A stretch of DNA of 64,000 nucleotides from an uncultured Oscillospiraceae bacterium (GCA_900539845.1 UQDP01000002.1:62001-126000), one strand, 5' to 3'; shown: positions 33,245-42,152, counted from the stretch's first letter. Program-made: numbers and translations. Notes: a model not told the origin generated them from the letters alone.

Positions 33245-33382
33245 TATGAGAATAATTTTTTATAATTCTAATTATTTAGTTACTAATTAATAATTATTAC
33301 ATTTTTTTATTATTTTTTTAAAGAAATAAATATTTTTAAGGAATTTATTTAATGTGCCGTAAATTCGGAAAGTGAGGTACAA

Positions 33383-33664
33383 ATGATTAAAAACGAACTG
33401 ATACGGCACTTAAAAGAGAAGTACGATTGCAAAGAAAACGTTTTGGAAAGTATAATTAACTTTCTTGAGTGCCTTGAATCGGAAAACCAAGCGGTTTTTG
33501 AAGATGAAACGACTGTCAGATACCGTGATTATCACAGCTTTACACTGAGAAAAAGCGACGGTAAAAAGGAAACGGTGCGCTTTTATATCGACTCAGTGGC
33601 ACACAAGGACACCCATAACGGTGAATATAAAAGCTTTGAACGTATGGATTATATAATTCTGTAA
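33383..33664 (+). CDS. Small hypothetical protein
   Basis: The 93-residue product starts with a charged helix (MIKNELIRHLKEKYDCKENV). It then alternates charged and aromatic residues in likely beta-strands, ending FERMDYIIL. GTGAGG precedes the ATG, and a good terminator follows at 33713. No domain is recognised. The C-terminal half weakly resembles that of the protein at 15340-15687. Confidence 0.6.
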   Translation: MIKNELIRHLKEKYDCKENVLESIINFLECLESENQAVFEDETTVRYRDYHSFTLRKSDGKKETVRFYIDSVAHKDTHNGEYKSFERMDYIIL

Positions 33665-33712
33665 GCAAATTTTAGAATAAAAATTTAGAACTTAACAGAA
33701 TTTCGGCACACA

Positions 33713-33739
33713 CCGGGCGCTTTGCAGCGCCCGGTTTTT
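33713..33739 (+). terminator. Terminator after the 93-residue hypothetical gene
   Basis: CCGGGCGC and GCGCCCGG form an 8-base GC stem with a six-base loop, followed by TTTTTA. Confidence 0.9.
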
Positions 33740-33761
33740 ATTTGGCGTTTTACGGCATAAA

Positions 33762-33791
33762 AAAAGCTCCCCCTGCTTCAGGGGAGCTTTT
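33762..33791 (-). terminator. Terminator after tRNA-Pro
   Basis: AAAAGCTCCCC and GGGGAGCTTTT form an 11-base stem directly after the tRNA. On the minus strand it ends in a run of T residues. Confidence 0.9.
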
Positions 33792-33793
33792 CG

Positions 33794-33870
33794 TGGTCGA
33801 GGTGACAGGATTTGAACCTGCGGCCCCCACGTCCCGAACGTGGTGCTCTACCAAACTGAGCCACACCTCG
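33794..33870 (-). tRNA. tRNA-Pro (anticodon CGG)
   Basis: On the minus strand the acceptor stem CGAGGTG pairs with CACCTCG, followed by discriminator A and an encoded CCA (77 bases in all). The anticodon arm is CCACG-TTCGGGA-CGTGG, giving anticodon CGG, which reads CCG proline codons. The T arm has GTTCAAATC. Terminator hairpin follows immediately. Confidence 0.95.
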
Positions 33871-34018
33871 AATTATTTTACTTTTGATATTATTACATAT
33901 TTTCTTTCATTTTGCAATAGTTATTTTTTTGAAATTGTAATATTTCTGTTTTTTGACATAATTGCTTTGATATGGTAACATAAATTTATAGACTTTCACG
34001 AAAAACGGAGTGAACAGA

Positions 34019-36424
34019 ATGAAAAGCTTTAAAAAATTTACTGCTGCTTTGTTGGCTGTTATGATCATCGCCGCAGGCACTGCCGTTCCCGCGTCTGCGG
34101 CAGACAAGGCAGCGCTGAATATTTCCGCTGACAACATTTCGCATGCCGTATCCGACACCCTTTACGGCGTTTTCATTGAAGATATTTCAAAGGCAGGAGA
34201 CGGCGGACTTGTTTCAAATCTTGTTTACAACAACAGCTTTGAATACAATGACACTGCTGAAGAAAACGCCGAACTAAACGAGGCTTACTGGAATTTCACA
34301 AATATATCTCATAAAATATCAACGAATGCACCTATGAATAAAAACAATACCCACTATGAGGAACTGACAGTTTCGGGCCGCGGACTCGTAACCAACCTGG
34401 GCTGTGTTGAGCACTGGGATTATAAGACATATGATCCGAATAAGAAGCTCCAGTCAGAAGCCGACATGGGATTCAAGGAAGGCGCTAAATACGATTTCTC
34501 CTGTTACATAAAAAACATTGATTTTGACGGCACGGTTCAGGTATACCTGGAAGGAAACACAAATCCCGTTTCCGCAATACAGCTGGATATTTCAAACACC
34601 TCCGCGGACTGGCGCAAGGTTGAGGCGGAGCTTGAATCCGCAGCCACAGAGGACGGCGCGCTCACGATTGAATTCAACGGCACAGGTTCACTGTATCTGG
34701 ACTTTGTGCAGCTTATTCCGCAGGATTCCTACGGATACGGTGAAAAGCAATGGCAATACACCACTTTAAGAGCCGATCTTGTTGACGCGCTGCGCAAGCT
34801 TGATCCGTCATTCATAAGATTCCCCGGCGGCTGTTTCTGCGAAGGAGATTCTCTTGAAAGACTTTTTGACTGGAAAGCGACTATCGGACCGCTTGAGGAA
34901 CGCGAACAGGGCTATAACGTATGGCGAAATGACGAAGCCGGCGACTATTATATAAACTCTAACGCTATGGGCTACGGCGAATACTTTAATCTATGTGATG
35001 ATCTGGACGCCGAGCCGCTTCCCTGTCTCAACGTAGGTCTCACCTGTCAGGGCAGAAACGGATACGATATTCATGTTGACGCTCTCAAGAAGCTGTCCAT
35101 GAGTGATGAAGAGTTTCGCCAATACCTGATAGATGTACGCGGCTACAATGAAGATGACACGGAGGGCATTGAAAACCGAACAAGCGAAGTGAAGGCGCTT
35201 GGCTACACAAGCGAGGCAGACTTTGACGCATATCTTGAAACGATAGCGCTCACACCCGGCACACCTGAATGGGAAAACTATGTGCAGGATATTTTGGACC
35301 TGATAGAATACGCAAACGGCGATTCCACAACGACCTATTGGGGCGCGATCAGAGCTGCTAACGGTCACGAAGAACCGTATAACCTGAAATATATCGGGCT
35401 TGGAAATGAAAACTGGGGAGATGTTTACTGGCGCAATTTTGACGCGCTTTATAAAGAAGTAAAAGCTGCATATCCCGATATAACGGTGGTAACCACCTCC
35501 GGCACATGGCTTGACGGAGCAGATTTTGACAGAGCGTGGGAAACGGTAAATGCACAATACGCCGACTGCTATGTTGACGAGCATTATTACACGACCGGCA
35601 GCTATATGTATGAAATAAACAACAGATACGACAGCTACGACAGAAACGGCGCCAAGGTCTTTGTCGGCGAATACGCCGCCACGGCAGACGGTGTAGGCAC
35701 CATCCAAACAAAAAGCAACATGCTTGAAGCCGTTGAAGAGGCAGCGTATATGACCGGCTTTGAAAGAAACAGCGATATCGTTGCCATGACGGCATACGCG
35801 CCTACATTTGCCAAGATCAATTCGCAGAACTGGACGGTGAACATGATATGGTTTGATTCACAAAGCACCGTTCTGACTCCTGCATATTTCACACAGATGC
35901 TTTATTCAAACAACATCGGCACCGAATATATCGACGCTGAATTCACAGCAGATATTCCCGTTACGGAGCTTGCCCAGTCCGTAACAGTAAACCAAGAAGA
36001 GCAGGCTGTCTACATCAAACTTGTAAACTCAAGCGGAGAAAAACGAACGGTTGATCTGAATCTCAGCGGATTCGGAAATCTCAATTACGCCTCAAATCAG
36101 CATATTTCATCAGATTATAAATCCGCTTGTAACGAAATAGACAAACCATATTATGTTGCTCCTAAGGATGAACAGCTTGCAATAAACGGCGAAACGGTTA
36201 CTGTTGAGACAGACAAATACAGCGTGAATGTTATAAGGATCGCATACGGAAAGAACGACGGTGCCGCACTGTATCAGCTGCCCGGCGACCTGCCGCAGGC
36301 ACAGTCCGGCTATCTTCCGCCGGCACTCAGAGTTGCCATTCCCTGCGTTATAGGCGGCATCGTTGCGGCTGTTGTGATCGCAGTCATCGCAGTAAAAATA
36401 TCTAATAGGAAAAAGAGAAGTTAA
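34019..36424 (+). CDS. Secreted, membrane-anchored GH51-like alpha-L-arabinofuranosidase
   Basis: The 801-residue product has a signal peptide (cut near VPASA-AD, residue 28). A carbohydrate-binding-like beta domain follows (about 120-235), then a GH51-type catalytic barrel with GNENW (acid/base Glu464) and FVGEYAA (nucleophile Glu551). The barrel has an insertion at about 350-425. The family removes L-arabinofuranose from plant polysaccharides. The C-terminus is a hydrophobic helix followed by KISNRKKRS and lacks an LPXTG motif, so it is held by the membrane instead of sortase. The ATG at 34019 follows CGGAG. Confidence 0.87.
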   Translation: MKSFKKFTAALLAVMIIAAGTAVPASAADKAALNISADNISHAVSDTLYGVFIEDISKAGDGGLVSNLVYNNSFEYNDTAEENAELNEAYWNFTNISHKISTNAPMNKNNTHYEELTVSGRGLVTNLGCVEHWDYKTYDPNKKLQSEADMGFKEGAKYDFSCYIKNIDFDGTVQVYLEGNTNPVSAIQLDISNTSADWRKVEAELESAATEDGALTIEFNGTGSLYLDFVQLIPQDSYGYGEKQWQYTTLRADLVDALRKLDPSFIRFPGGCFCEGDSLERLFDWKATIGPLEEREQGYNVWRNDEAGDYYINSNAMGYGEYFNLCDDLDAEPLPCLNVGLTCQGRNGYDIHVDALKKLSMSDEEFRQYLIDVRGYNEDDTEGIENRTSEVKALGYTSEADFDAYLETIALTPGTPEWENYVQDILDLIEYANGDSTTTYWGAIRAANGHEEPYNLKYIGLGNENWGDVYWRNFDALYKEVKAAYPDITVVTTSGTWLDGADFDRAWETVNAQYADCYVDEHYYTTGSYMYEINNRYDSYDRNGAKVFVGEYAATADGVGTIQTKSNMLEAVEEAAYMTGFERNSDIVAMTAYAPTFAKINSQNWTVNMIWFDSQSTVLTPAYFTQMLYSNNIGTEYIDAEFTADIPVTELAQSVTVNQEEQAVYIKLVNSSGEKRTVDLNLSGFGNLNYASNQHISSDYKSACNEIDKPYYVAPKDEQLAINGETVTVETDKYSVNVIRIAYGKNDGAALYQLPGDLPQAQSGYLPPALRVAIPCVIGGIVAAVVIAVIAVKISNRKKRS

Positions 36425-37315
36425 ATGAAAAAATTAACAGCAATATTTATTTCGGCAGCTATTATTATGCTGTCTTTCACGGGCTGCGCACAGAACACGG
36501 AATATGCAGCAATGGAAAGAACAAGACAAAACAGCGTTGCAGCAGTATCTTTCAACTGCGCTTCTCCCTGGGGAAGCGTATTGGACGGAACTTCATCCTC
36601 CTCCAGAGTAAAAAAATTCGCGGCGTATATGAACGCCGTAAAGCCTGATTTCATTGGAACGCAGGAGATGAATTCCGACTGGCTGGAAAAGCTTGGCACG
36701 CTTATGACGGAATATGATTCCTACGCAGTGAAACGCGGCGGGGATGACGGAGAAAAGAAATCTGAAATGAATGCCGTTTTTTGGCTTAAAGACAAATATT
36801 CAGCATTGGACCGCGGCACCTTCTGGCTTTCCGAAACGCCCGAAAAAGAGAGCCGCTACGATGGCGCAGGCTGCAACAGAATATGCACATGGGTGCTTCT
36901 TTCGGATACTGCAACGGGCACGCAGTATCTTCATATGAACACACATCTTGACAATGTGAGCGAAGAAGCGCAGGCATTCGGCGCACAGGTTATATTGTCA
37001 CATATGAAAGACATTTCGGCAAAATATCCGAACGCAGCAATCATTCTGACAGGTGATTTTAATGAAACGCGCGGGATGACCGCTTACAATGACATTGCCG
37101 CCCAACTTACGGATTCACTGGCCGTTGTGGACGAAAACGAGATAACGGGAACCTATCAGGAATGGGGAGAACAGGAAAACGAAGAGCCTATTGATTTCAT
37201 CTTCTGCTCATCCGAGCTCAACCCTGTGCAATATGAGGTTCTCAATGATATTTCAAACGGTTATGTAAGCGATCATTACGGTGTTTACACTGAATTTTCC
37301 GAGGATCGCGCATAA
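36425..37315 (+). CDS. Endonuclease/exonuclease/phosphatase family lipoprotein
   Basis: The 296-residue product has a lipoprotein signal (SFTGC, Cys20). An EEP domain follows, with GTQEM (metal Glu), HMNTHLDNV, LTGDFNE and SDHYGVY, all catalytic motifs intact. It probably acts outside the cell as a phosphodiesterase or phosphatase; the substrate is unknown. Its ATG follows the GH51 stop codon directly (TAA-ATG), so the two genes are co-translated. A terminator follows. Confidence 0.85.
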   Translation: MKKLTAIFISAAIIMLSFTGCAQNTEYAAMERTRQNSVAAVSFNCASPWGSVLDGTSSSSRVKKFAAYMNAVKPDFIGTQEMNSDWLEKLGTLMTEYDSYAVKRGGDDGEKKSEMNAVFWLKDKYSALDRGTFWLSETPEKESRYDGAGCNRICTWVLLSDTATGTQYLHMNTHLDNVSEEAQAFGAQVILSHMKDISAKYPNAAIILTGDFNETRGMTAYNDIAAQLTDSLAVVDENEITGTYQEWGEQENEEPIDFIFCSSELNPVQYEVLNDISNGYVSDHYGVYTEFSEDRA

Positions 37316-37326
37316 GTTTTTACGCT

Positions 37327-37360
37327 TTCCGCCGGTAATAAATGCCGGCGGAATTTTTTT
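37327..37360 (+). terminator. Terminator after the EEP lipoprotein gene
   Basis: TTCCGCCGG and CCGGCGGAA form a 9-base stem with a nine-base loop, followed by seven T residues. Confidence 0.9.
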
Positions 37361-37465
37361 CGGGCGTTTTGCGAGATCCACCAAGAATGGTTGTTTGTGT
37401 CGCTAAACAAATATTTGCATATAATAATCAGGAGATAAAATCAAGCGGATTTATCTTTTAAGGAA

Positions 37466-37521
37466 TTGACAAAACATAACCTATTTTTTATAATATACGT
37501 ATAGTTAGTCATAACTAACTA
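37466..37521 (+). promoter_or_regulatory. Promoter with GTTAG-N6-CTAAC operator (ZIP transporter)
   Basis: TTGACA (37466-37471) and TATAAT (37489-37494) are 17 bases apart, a consensus promoter. Eight bases downstream, TAGTTAG-TCATAA-CTAACTA (37502-37521) covers the expected start of transcription. The arrangement is the same as at the DUF3793 promoter. A repressor bound here would block transcription of the metal transporter. Confidence 0.8.
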
Positions 37522-37545
37522 AAATTAAAAATCAGGTGATATTAT

Positions 37546-38328
37546 TTGTATGTTCAGGTGATAAAAGGCCTGCTTCTCCCTTTTCTCGGAACAATGCTGG
37601 GATCAGCATGCGTTTTCTTTATGAAAAAGGAAATGAATCAGAATATCCAGCGCATCTTTACCGGCTTTGCCGGGGGAGTAATGGTTGCGGCAAGCATATG
37701 GAGCTTGCTTATCCCGGCGATGGAGCAGGCGGAAAATATGGGAAAATTTTCTTTTATACCGGCAGTGGTGGGCTTCTGGGCAGGCGTGCTGTTTCTTCTG
37801 CTGCTCGACCATATTATTCCACACCTGCATCTTGACAGCGATATGGCTGAGGGGCCGAAAAGCTCGCTTTCCAAATCTGCAAAGCTTGTGCTTGCGGTCA
37901 CTCTTCATAACATCCCGGAGGGTATGGCAGTAGGCGTTGTTTATGCGGCTATACTTGCAGGAAACACCGATATTTCCCTAACAGGCGCGATCGCGCTTTC
38001 ATTGGGGATTGCCATTCAGAATTTTCCTGAGGGCGCTATCATTTCTATGCCTTTGCACAGCCGCGGAGAGGGAAAGATCAAAGCGTTTGTAAACGGAGCC
38101 TTATCCGGCATAGTAGAACCGATAGGCGCGGTTATAACGATACTTGCCGCAGGCTTTGTAACGCCGATTCTTCCGTATCTTCTGAGCTTTGCGGCAGGCG
38201 CTATGATCTACGTTGTGGTGGAAGAGCTTGTTCCCGAGATGTCTGCGGGAAAGCATTCCAATATAGGCACCCTGTGCTTCGCTCTTGGCTTTACGCTTAT
38301 GCTGGCACTTGACGTTGCGCTCGGCTAA
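37546..38328 (+). CDS. ZIP family metal transporter
   Basis: The 260-residue membrane protein has about eight helices. The ZIP metal-binding motifs in helices 4 and 5 are present (HNIPEGMAVG and NFPEGAIISMP), with a His-containing loop (HIIPHLHLDSD) earlier. Relatives (GufA/ZupT) import zinc, iron or manganese. The start is TTG at 37546, seven bases after AGGTG. It is preceded by a strong promoter with a metal-type operator, consistent with control by the metal it imports. Metal identity cannot be told from the sequence. Confidence 0.92.
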   Translation: MYVQVIKGLLLPFLGTMLGSACVFFMKKEMNQNIQRIFTGFAGGVMVAASIWSLLIPAMEQAENMGKFSFIPAVVGFWAGVLFLLLLDHIIPHLHLDSDMAEGPKSSLSKSAKLVLAVTLHNIPEGMAVGVVYAAILAGNTDISLTGAIALSLGIAIQNFPEGAIISMPLHSRGEGKIKAFVNGALSGIVEPIGAVITILAAGFVTPILPYLLSFAAGAMIYVVVEELVPEMSAGKHSNIGTLCFALGFTLMLALDVALG

Positions 38329-38348
38329 TGATGAAAATTTATATAAAA

Positions 38349-38379
38349 ATGCGTATACCTGACGATTAGGTATACGCAT
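38349..38379. terminator. Bidirectional terminator between ZIP and AIM24 genes
   Basis: ATGCGTATACCT and AGGTATACGCAT form a 12-base stem with a seven-base loop, with TTTTTTATT on the plus strand and TTTTTATA on the minus strand. Confidence 0.9.
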
Positions 38380-38391
38380 TTTTTATTATGA

Positions 38392-39231
38392 TCAATGACC
38401 GAAAGTATTACTGGATCTTGCCGCGGCCTTTGCGGAAACCGTATTTGTTGAAGCATATAAACTGTCTGTCGGCGCAACAGGGCACATGAGCACTTTTCCC
38501 GTTCCCCTGTAAACATTCACGAGGCCCTCGCCGCTGACTGCCGAACCGGCAAGCGATCTTGTTGAACGCTCAACAGTGAATTTAAGCGATGAGCTCCAGC
38601 AAACAGCAAGATTTCCGTCGATTTTGAGCTCATCGTTCTCAAGCTGTACTTCGATCAATTCATCTGCCGGAACATTGCTCTCAAGAACGGCTATACCGCT
38701 GCCTGAAAGTGTTAAATTGAACAATCCCTCTCCGCCTGCTATCGCGGAAGAGATGTTGGAACGCGCCGTAACATTTCGGGAAACAGAACCATCGCATGCC
38801 AGAAACATTCCGTCCTCAACCGTCATTCCGGTTCCCCAGGAAGCAACATCCTGCAATAATATAAACTTATATGTAGGCTCCAGAACAAGAAGACCCGTTC
38901 CGGAATACTCCGGTTTTACGGCGGATTCCTTGGTTACGGCGCCCTTTACGAGCTTGCCGAGCAGATCACCCACACCTTTTATTCCGCTGGTGGCACCGAC
39001 CGCGCCTGCCGTCCACTGCATAGCGCCTGCCTGAACAACAACTGAATTTCCTCCCGAAAGCTCAGCAGTGACCTGTCTGCGCCTGACATCCATCTTGCTC
39101 ATAAAATACTGAGTCTGCGCATTGAAAGCGGACACACTTAGATCCTTTTCATATTCAAGCACGCTGAAACAGCCGAGTCTGTTTATGACCTTTCTGTTTT
39201 GGTTGCTCAGATTGTTTACTTTAACTGCCAT
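38392..39231 (-). CDS. AIM24 family protein
   Basis: The 279-residue soluble protein belongs to the AIM24 (former DUF124) family of beta-rich TRAP-like proteins. It has GAMQWTAGAVGATSG, a segment around YSGTGLLVLEP and GGEGLFNLTLSG repeats. Bacterial members have no firm function. It lacks a signal peptide or membrane helix. It is monocistronic, with a divergent [FeFe] hydrogenase gene upstream. Confidence 0.85.
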   Translation of the reverse strand: MAVKVNNLSNQNRKVINRLGCFSVLEYEKDLSVSAFNAQTQYFMSKMDVRRRQVTAELSGGNSVVVQAGAMQWTAGAVGATSGIKGVGDLLGKLVKGAVTKESAVKPEYSGTGLLVLEPTYKFILLQDVASWGTGMTVEDGMFLACDGSVSRNVTARSNISSAIAGGEGLFNLTLSGSGIAVLESNVPADELIEVQLENDELKIDGNLAVCWSSSLKFTVERSTRSLAGSAVSGEGLVNVYRGTGKVLMCPVAPTDSLYASTNTVSAKAAARSSNTFGH

Positions 39232-39424
39232 AAAAAATCCTGCCTTTCATTGCTTTTAAGTGCGGCGCACTTCATATTTGCCCTCATAAAATGAGGATGT
39301 TGATGATTTGGTTAATCCGATCAGCCGGAATATACATAAACCGCCGGATTTTGAAAACGATAACTATACATTTATTATACAATAATTGGATTGTTAAAAA
39401 AAGAGCAAAATTATAATCTTATGA

Positions 39425-39453
39425 TTGATTTTAAAAAAATATCGTGTTATTAT
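39425..39453 (+). promoter_or_regulatory. Hydrogenase promoter
   Basis: TTGATT (39425-39430) and TATTAT (39448-39453) are 17 bases apart, 33 bases before the start codon. The rest of the 255-base gap is A/T-rich with no further feature recognised. Confidence 0.6.
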
Positions 39454-39486
39454 AATGGCGAAAACTGAAAAGGAGCAATTTTATAT

Positions 39487-40998
39487 ATGAGAGGCATTAA
39501 AACGACCAAATCCAGAATACGCAAAATGATATTCACCGAGGTTGCCAAAATGGCATACGAGGGTTGGGATGAAAAGAAATTTGAAAACCTTCCGTACAAG
39601 ATAATAAGCGGCGAGGTGGCGCAGTACAGAGACAGCGTTTTCGTTGAGCGCGAAGTTGTTGCCGAAAGGCTGCGTGCCGCGATGGGTGTTTCGCTTAGGG
39701 ATTTCAACGACTTTTCCTCCATTTGCGAGGGTGTTGACGAAAGCCTTGTGGACGAAAAATATTACGAGCCCCCGCTTATAGATATTATTAAATTTGCATG
39801 CAACAGATGCCCTGAAAATCAGGTTGTGGTTACTGACGCCTGCCAAAACTGTTTGGAGCATCCCTGCGTGGAGGTCTGCCCCAAAAACGCTGTTTCCATA
39901 AAGAACGGCAAATCGCATATAGATCAGGAAAAATGCGTAAAATGCGGCATGTGCGTAAACGCGTGCAGCTACAACGCGATAATCAGGCAGGAACGCCCCT
40001 GTTCAAAGGTTTGCGGAATGAACGCAATAAAATCCGATTCTTTGGGCAGAGCAGAGATCGACCCGGATAAATGCGTATCATGCGGCATGTGCCTTGTTCA
40101 CTGCCCGTTCGGCGCTATCATAGATAAGAGCCAGATTTACCAGACGATAACGGCGCTGAAAAGCAAAACTCCGGTTTACGCCGCAATAGCTCCCGCCTTT
40201 GCAGGTCAGTTCGGCAATGTGAGCACGGGCAAAATAAGAACTGCATTTAAACAGCTCGGATTTGAAGATGTTGTTGAAGTCGCAGTCGGCGCTGATCTGT
40301 GCACCATAGAGGAAGCGCAGGACTTTATGAAAGAGGTCCCCGAAAAGCAGCCGTTTATGGCTACCTCCTGCTGCCCGGCATGGTCTGTTATGGCTAAAAA
40401 GCTATTCCCGGAATTTGCGCCGTACATTTCCATGGCGCTCACACCTATGGTGCTCACCGCACGTTTGATAAAAGAGCAGCATCCCGAGTGCAAGGTCGTA
40501 TTCGTAGGGCCATGCGCAGCCAAAAAGCTTGAGGCAAGCAGACGTACAATCAGAAGCTATGTGGACTTTGTGCTTACCTTTGAGGAATTCAGCTCCATCC
40601 TTGACGCTAAGGAAATAGACATCGACCGGTGCGAGGAAGACGAACCGCTCGGCAGCGAATCCAGCGGAGACGGCAAAGGCTTCGCGGTCAGCGGCGGCGT
40701 TGCGAAAGCAGTTGAAAACGCCATCAAAAAAATGGATCCCGAACGCGAGGTTCTGACCGCCAGAGCAGAAGGGCTGCCCGAATGCCGCAAAATGCTGCAG
40801 CTTGCAAAAGCAGGCAAATATAACGGATATCTGCTTGAAGGCATGGCATGCCCCGGCGGCTGTGTTGCCGGCGCAGGAACGATTGCGCCCGTGAAAAAAT
40901 CAACGGTTGCAGTCAATCAAATGGCACAGAAATCAGATGAGCAAAGCGTGCTCAGTTCAAAATACAAGGAATATCTTCATATTCTTGAAGAAAAATAA
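39487..40998 (+). CDS. Monomeric [FeFe] hydrogenase, group-B-like
   Basis: The 503-residue protein has an N-terminal region of its own (1-100) and Cys-rich ferredoxin-like domains (CVKCGMCVNAC at 150-160, CVSCGMCLVHC at 196-206). The H-cluster domain follows. L1 is TSCCPAW (293-299), L2 is GPCAAKKLE (341-349) and L3 is EGMACPGGCVAGAG (451-464). All four H-cluster cysteines are present. The L2 motif with GPC in place of MPC is typical of group B enzymes rather than classic CpI-like ones. It likely exchanges electrons with ferredoxin to make or oxidise H2. No maturation genes are in the window. Confidence 0.9.
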   Translation: MRGIKTTKSRIRKMIFTEVAKMAYEGWDEKKFENLPYKIISGEVAQYRDSVFVEREVVAERLRAAMGVSLRDFNDFSSICEGVDESLVDEKYYEPPLIDIIKFACNRCPENQVVVTDACQNCLEHPCVEVCPKNAVSIKNGKSHIDQEKCVKCGMCVNACSYNAIIRQERPCSKVCGMNAIKSDSLGRAEIDPDKCVSCGMCLVHCPFGAIIDKSQIYQTITALKSKTPVYAAIAPAFAGQFGNVSTGKIRTAFKQLGFEDVVEVAVGADLCTIEEAQDFMKEVPEKQPFMATSCCPAWSVMAKKLFPEFAPYISMALTPMVLTARLIKEQHPECKVVFVGPCAAKKLEASRRTIRSYVDFVLTFEEFSSILDAKEIDIDRCEEDEPLGSESSGDGKGFAVSGGVAKAVENAIKKMDPEREVLTARAEGLPECRKMLQLAKAGKYNGYLLEGMACPGGCVAGAGTIAPVKKSTVAVNQMAQKSDEQSVLSSKYKEYLHILEEK

Positions 40999-41051
40999 CC
41001 GTATACATGTTATCTGGAATTTGTATCTTTTAGCATTGCAGAAAATTATAG

Positions 41052-41091
41052 ACAGCGTTTTTCCGCAGCAGCGCGAAAAGCGCTGTTTTTA
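41052..41091 (+). terminator. Terminator after the hydrogenase gene
   Basis: ACAGCG-TTTTTC pairs with GAAAA-GCGCTGT (imperfect) and is followed by TTTTTA. Confidence 0.65.
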
Positions 41092-41153
41092 TCACAATTT
41101 CAATTGAATTGTGAAATTTTTGTTACATTTATTTTAATGATGTAATTACATTG

Positions 41154-41182
41154 TTGCCAGTCCTGTAACAATATGGTATTAT
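41154..41182 (+). promoter_or_regulatory. Promoter of the second tetR gene, with dyads
   Basis: TTGCCA (41154-41159) and TATTAT (41177-41182) are 17 bases apart. TTGTTACA upstream (41120-41127) and TGTAACAA within the spacer (41164-41171) are inverted copies, and TGTAATTACA (41141-41150) is a palindrome. These are candidate autoregulatory sites. Confidence 0.55.
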
Positions 41183-41207
41183 TAAACAAAAGGAAGGTGA
41201 AGCTGAT

Positions 41208-41750
41208 ATGGCTAAGGAAACCAAGCTGCATATTCTTAGAGGCTTTTCACAGCTTTTGTCGGATAACGACTTTGACAAGGTTACCGTTACGATGCTGGTT
41301 GAAAAATGCAATATAAGCCGACAGACATTTTATTATCATTTTGCCGATATTCAGGCGCTGATAGACTGGGGTGTCAAGCAATACACACTGGGCTGTGTTG
41401 AAGCGGCGAAAAACGCTTCCGACATGAAAGAGGCAACGATCCTATATCTGAATAAAATTGAGAAGAACAAGGTGTTTCTGAAGAAATGCTTATCCTCGTC
41501 CCTTTCCCGCTATATGACTTCACTTATACGCAAAAGCGTTATCGAATATTCATCCGATTTTTACACGAGATCGGTAAAATATGCAAATATCAGCTCCGAT
41601 ATCGCGCAGTTTATTATTGAATTCACTGCAAACGGAGTAACCGGCTTTATCATTTCCATGCTTGATAACAATGAACCGACAGATGTTGAAGCCGTTGCAG
41701 ATAAAATGTATAACTGCATATTTAAGCGTCTTGCTGATTACAAACAATAA
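41208..41750 (+). CDS. TetR family regulator (DhaS-like)
   Basis: The 180-residue product has a TetR helix-turn-helix (residues 8-52, TVTMLVEKCNISRQTFYYHFADIQ) and a C-terminal helical domain of the TetR_C_8/DhaS type. AAGGTG precedes the ATG. No obvious target operon is adjacent. The gene upstream is the hydrogenase, separated by a terminator, and the next gene is convergent. The dyads over its own promoter suggest autoregulation. Confidence 0.85.
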   Translation: MAKETKLHILRGFSQLLSDNDFDKVTVTMLVEKCNISRQTFYYHFADIQALIDWGVKQYTLGCVEAAKNASDMKEATILYLNKIEKNKVFLKKCLSSSLSRYMTSLIRKSVIEYSSDFYTRSVKYANISSDIAQFIIEFTANGVTGFIISMLDNNEPTDVEAVADKMYNCIFKRLADYKQ

Positions 41751-41761
41751 AACACGAAATC

Positions 41762-41797
41762 AAAACTCCCCTGCTTACGGATAAGCAGGGGAGTTTT
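41762..41797. terminator. Bidirectional terminator between tetR and DUF4250 gene
   Basis: A perfect 16-base stem (AAAACTCCCCTGCTTA) with a CGGA loop lies between two convergent genes. A and T runs at its ends suit both directions. Confidence 0.92.
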
Positions 41798-41799
41798 AT

Positions 41800-41976
41800 T
41801 TATATGAACTGATTGGATTTTTCATCGTATTCATAACCGATAGCTCTGAGCTTTCGCACAATATCGTCTTTTTCCACCCCTTCGCTCGGGCAGAGATCAT
41901 CAAGGTTATCATAATAATCACGAAGTTTCATATTCACTGCGCTCAGCAGCATAACCGGATCCTGCGGAAGTTTCAT
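41800..41976 (-). CDS. DUF4250 family small protein
   Basis: The 58-residue product begins MKLPQDPVMLLSAVNMKLRD and ends IGYEYDEKSNQFI, which matches the small clostridial DUF4250 family end to end. Function is unknown. The ATG at 41976 is preferred because AAAGGGTG precedes it by seven bases. It is monocistronic. Confidence 0.85.
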   Translation of the reverse strand: MKLPQDPVMLLSAVNMKLRDYYDNLDDLCPSEGVEKDDIVRKLRAIGYEYDEKSNQFI

Positions 41977-42082
41977 TTGATCACACCCTTTCATAATTCA
42001 GACTCATGAATCATTTTTACGTCTTTTTCATTAAAATATCACAAAATATAGGATTTTTCAATAAAATATAAATAATAAAATA

Positions 42083-42111
42083 TTGAATATTCTTAAGAAT
42101 TATGCGATAAT
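42083..42111 (+). promoter_or_regulatory. gltX-glnS promoter with palindromic spacer
   Basis: TTGAAT (42083-42088) and GATAAT (42106-42111) are 17 bases apart. The spacer contains the perfect 12-base palindrome ATTCTTAAGAAT (42089-42100). No T-box leader is present in the 41 bases before the start codon. Confidence 0.55.
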
Positions 42112-42152
42112 ATATTAATTCACCAAACCAATATATAAAACGGAGAAAAATA

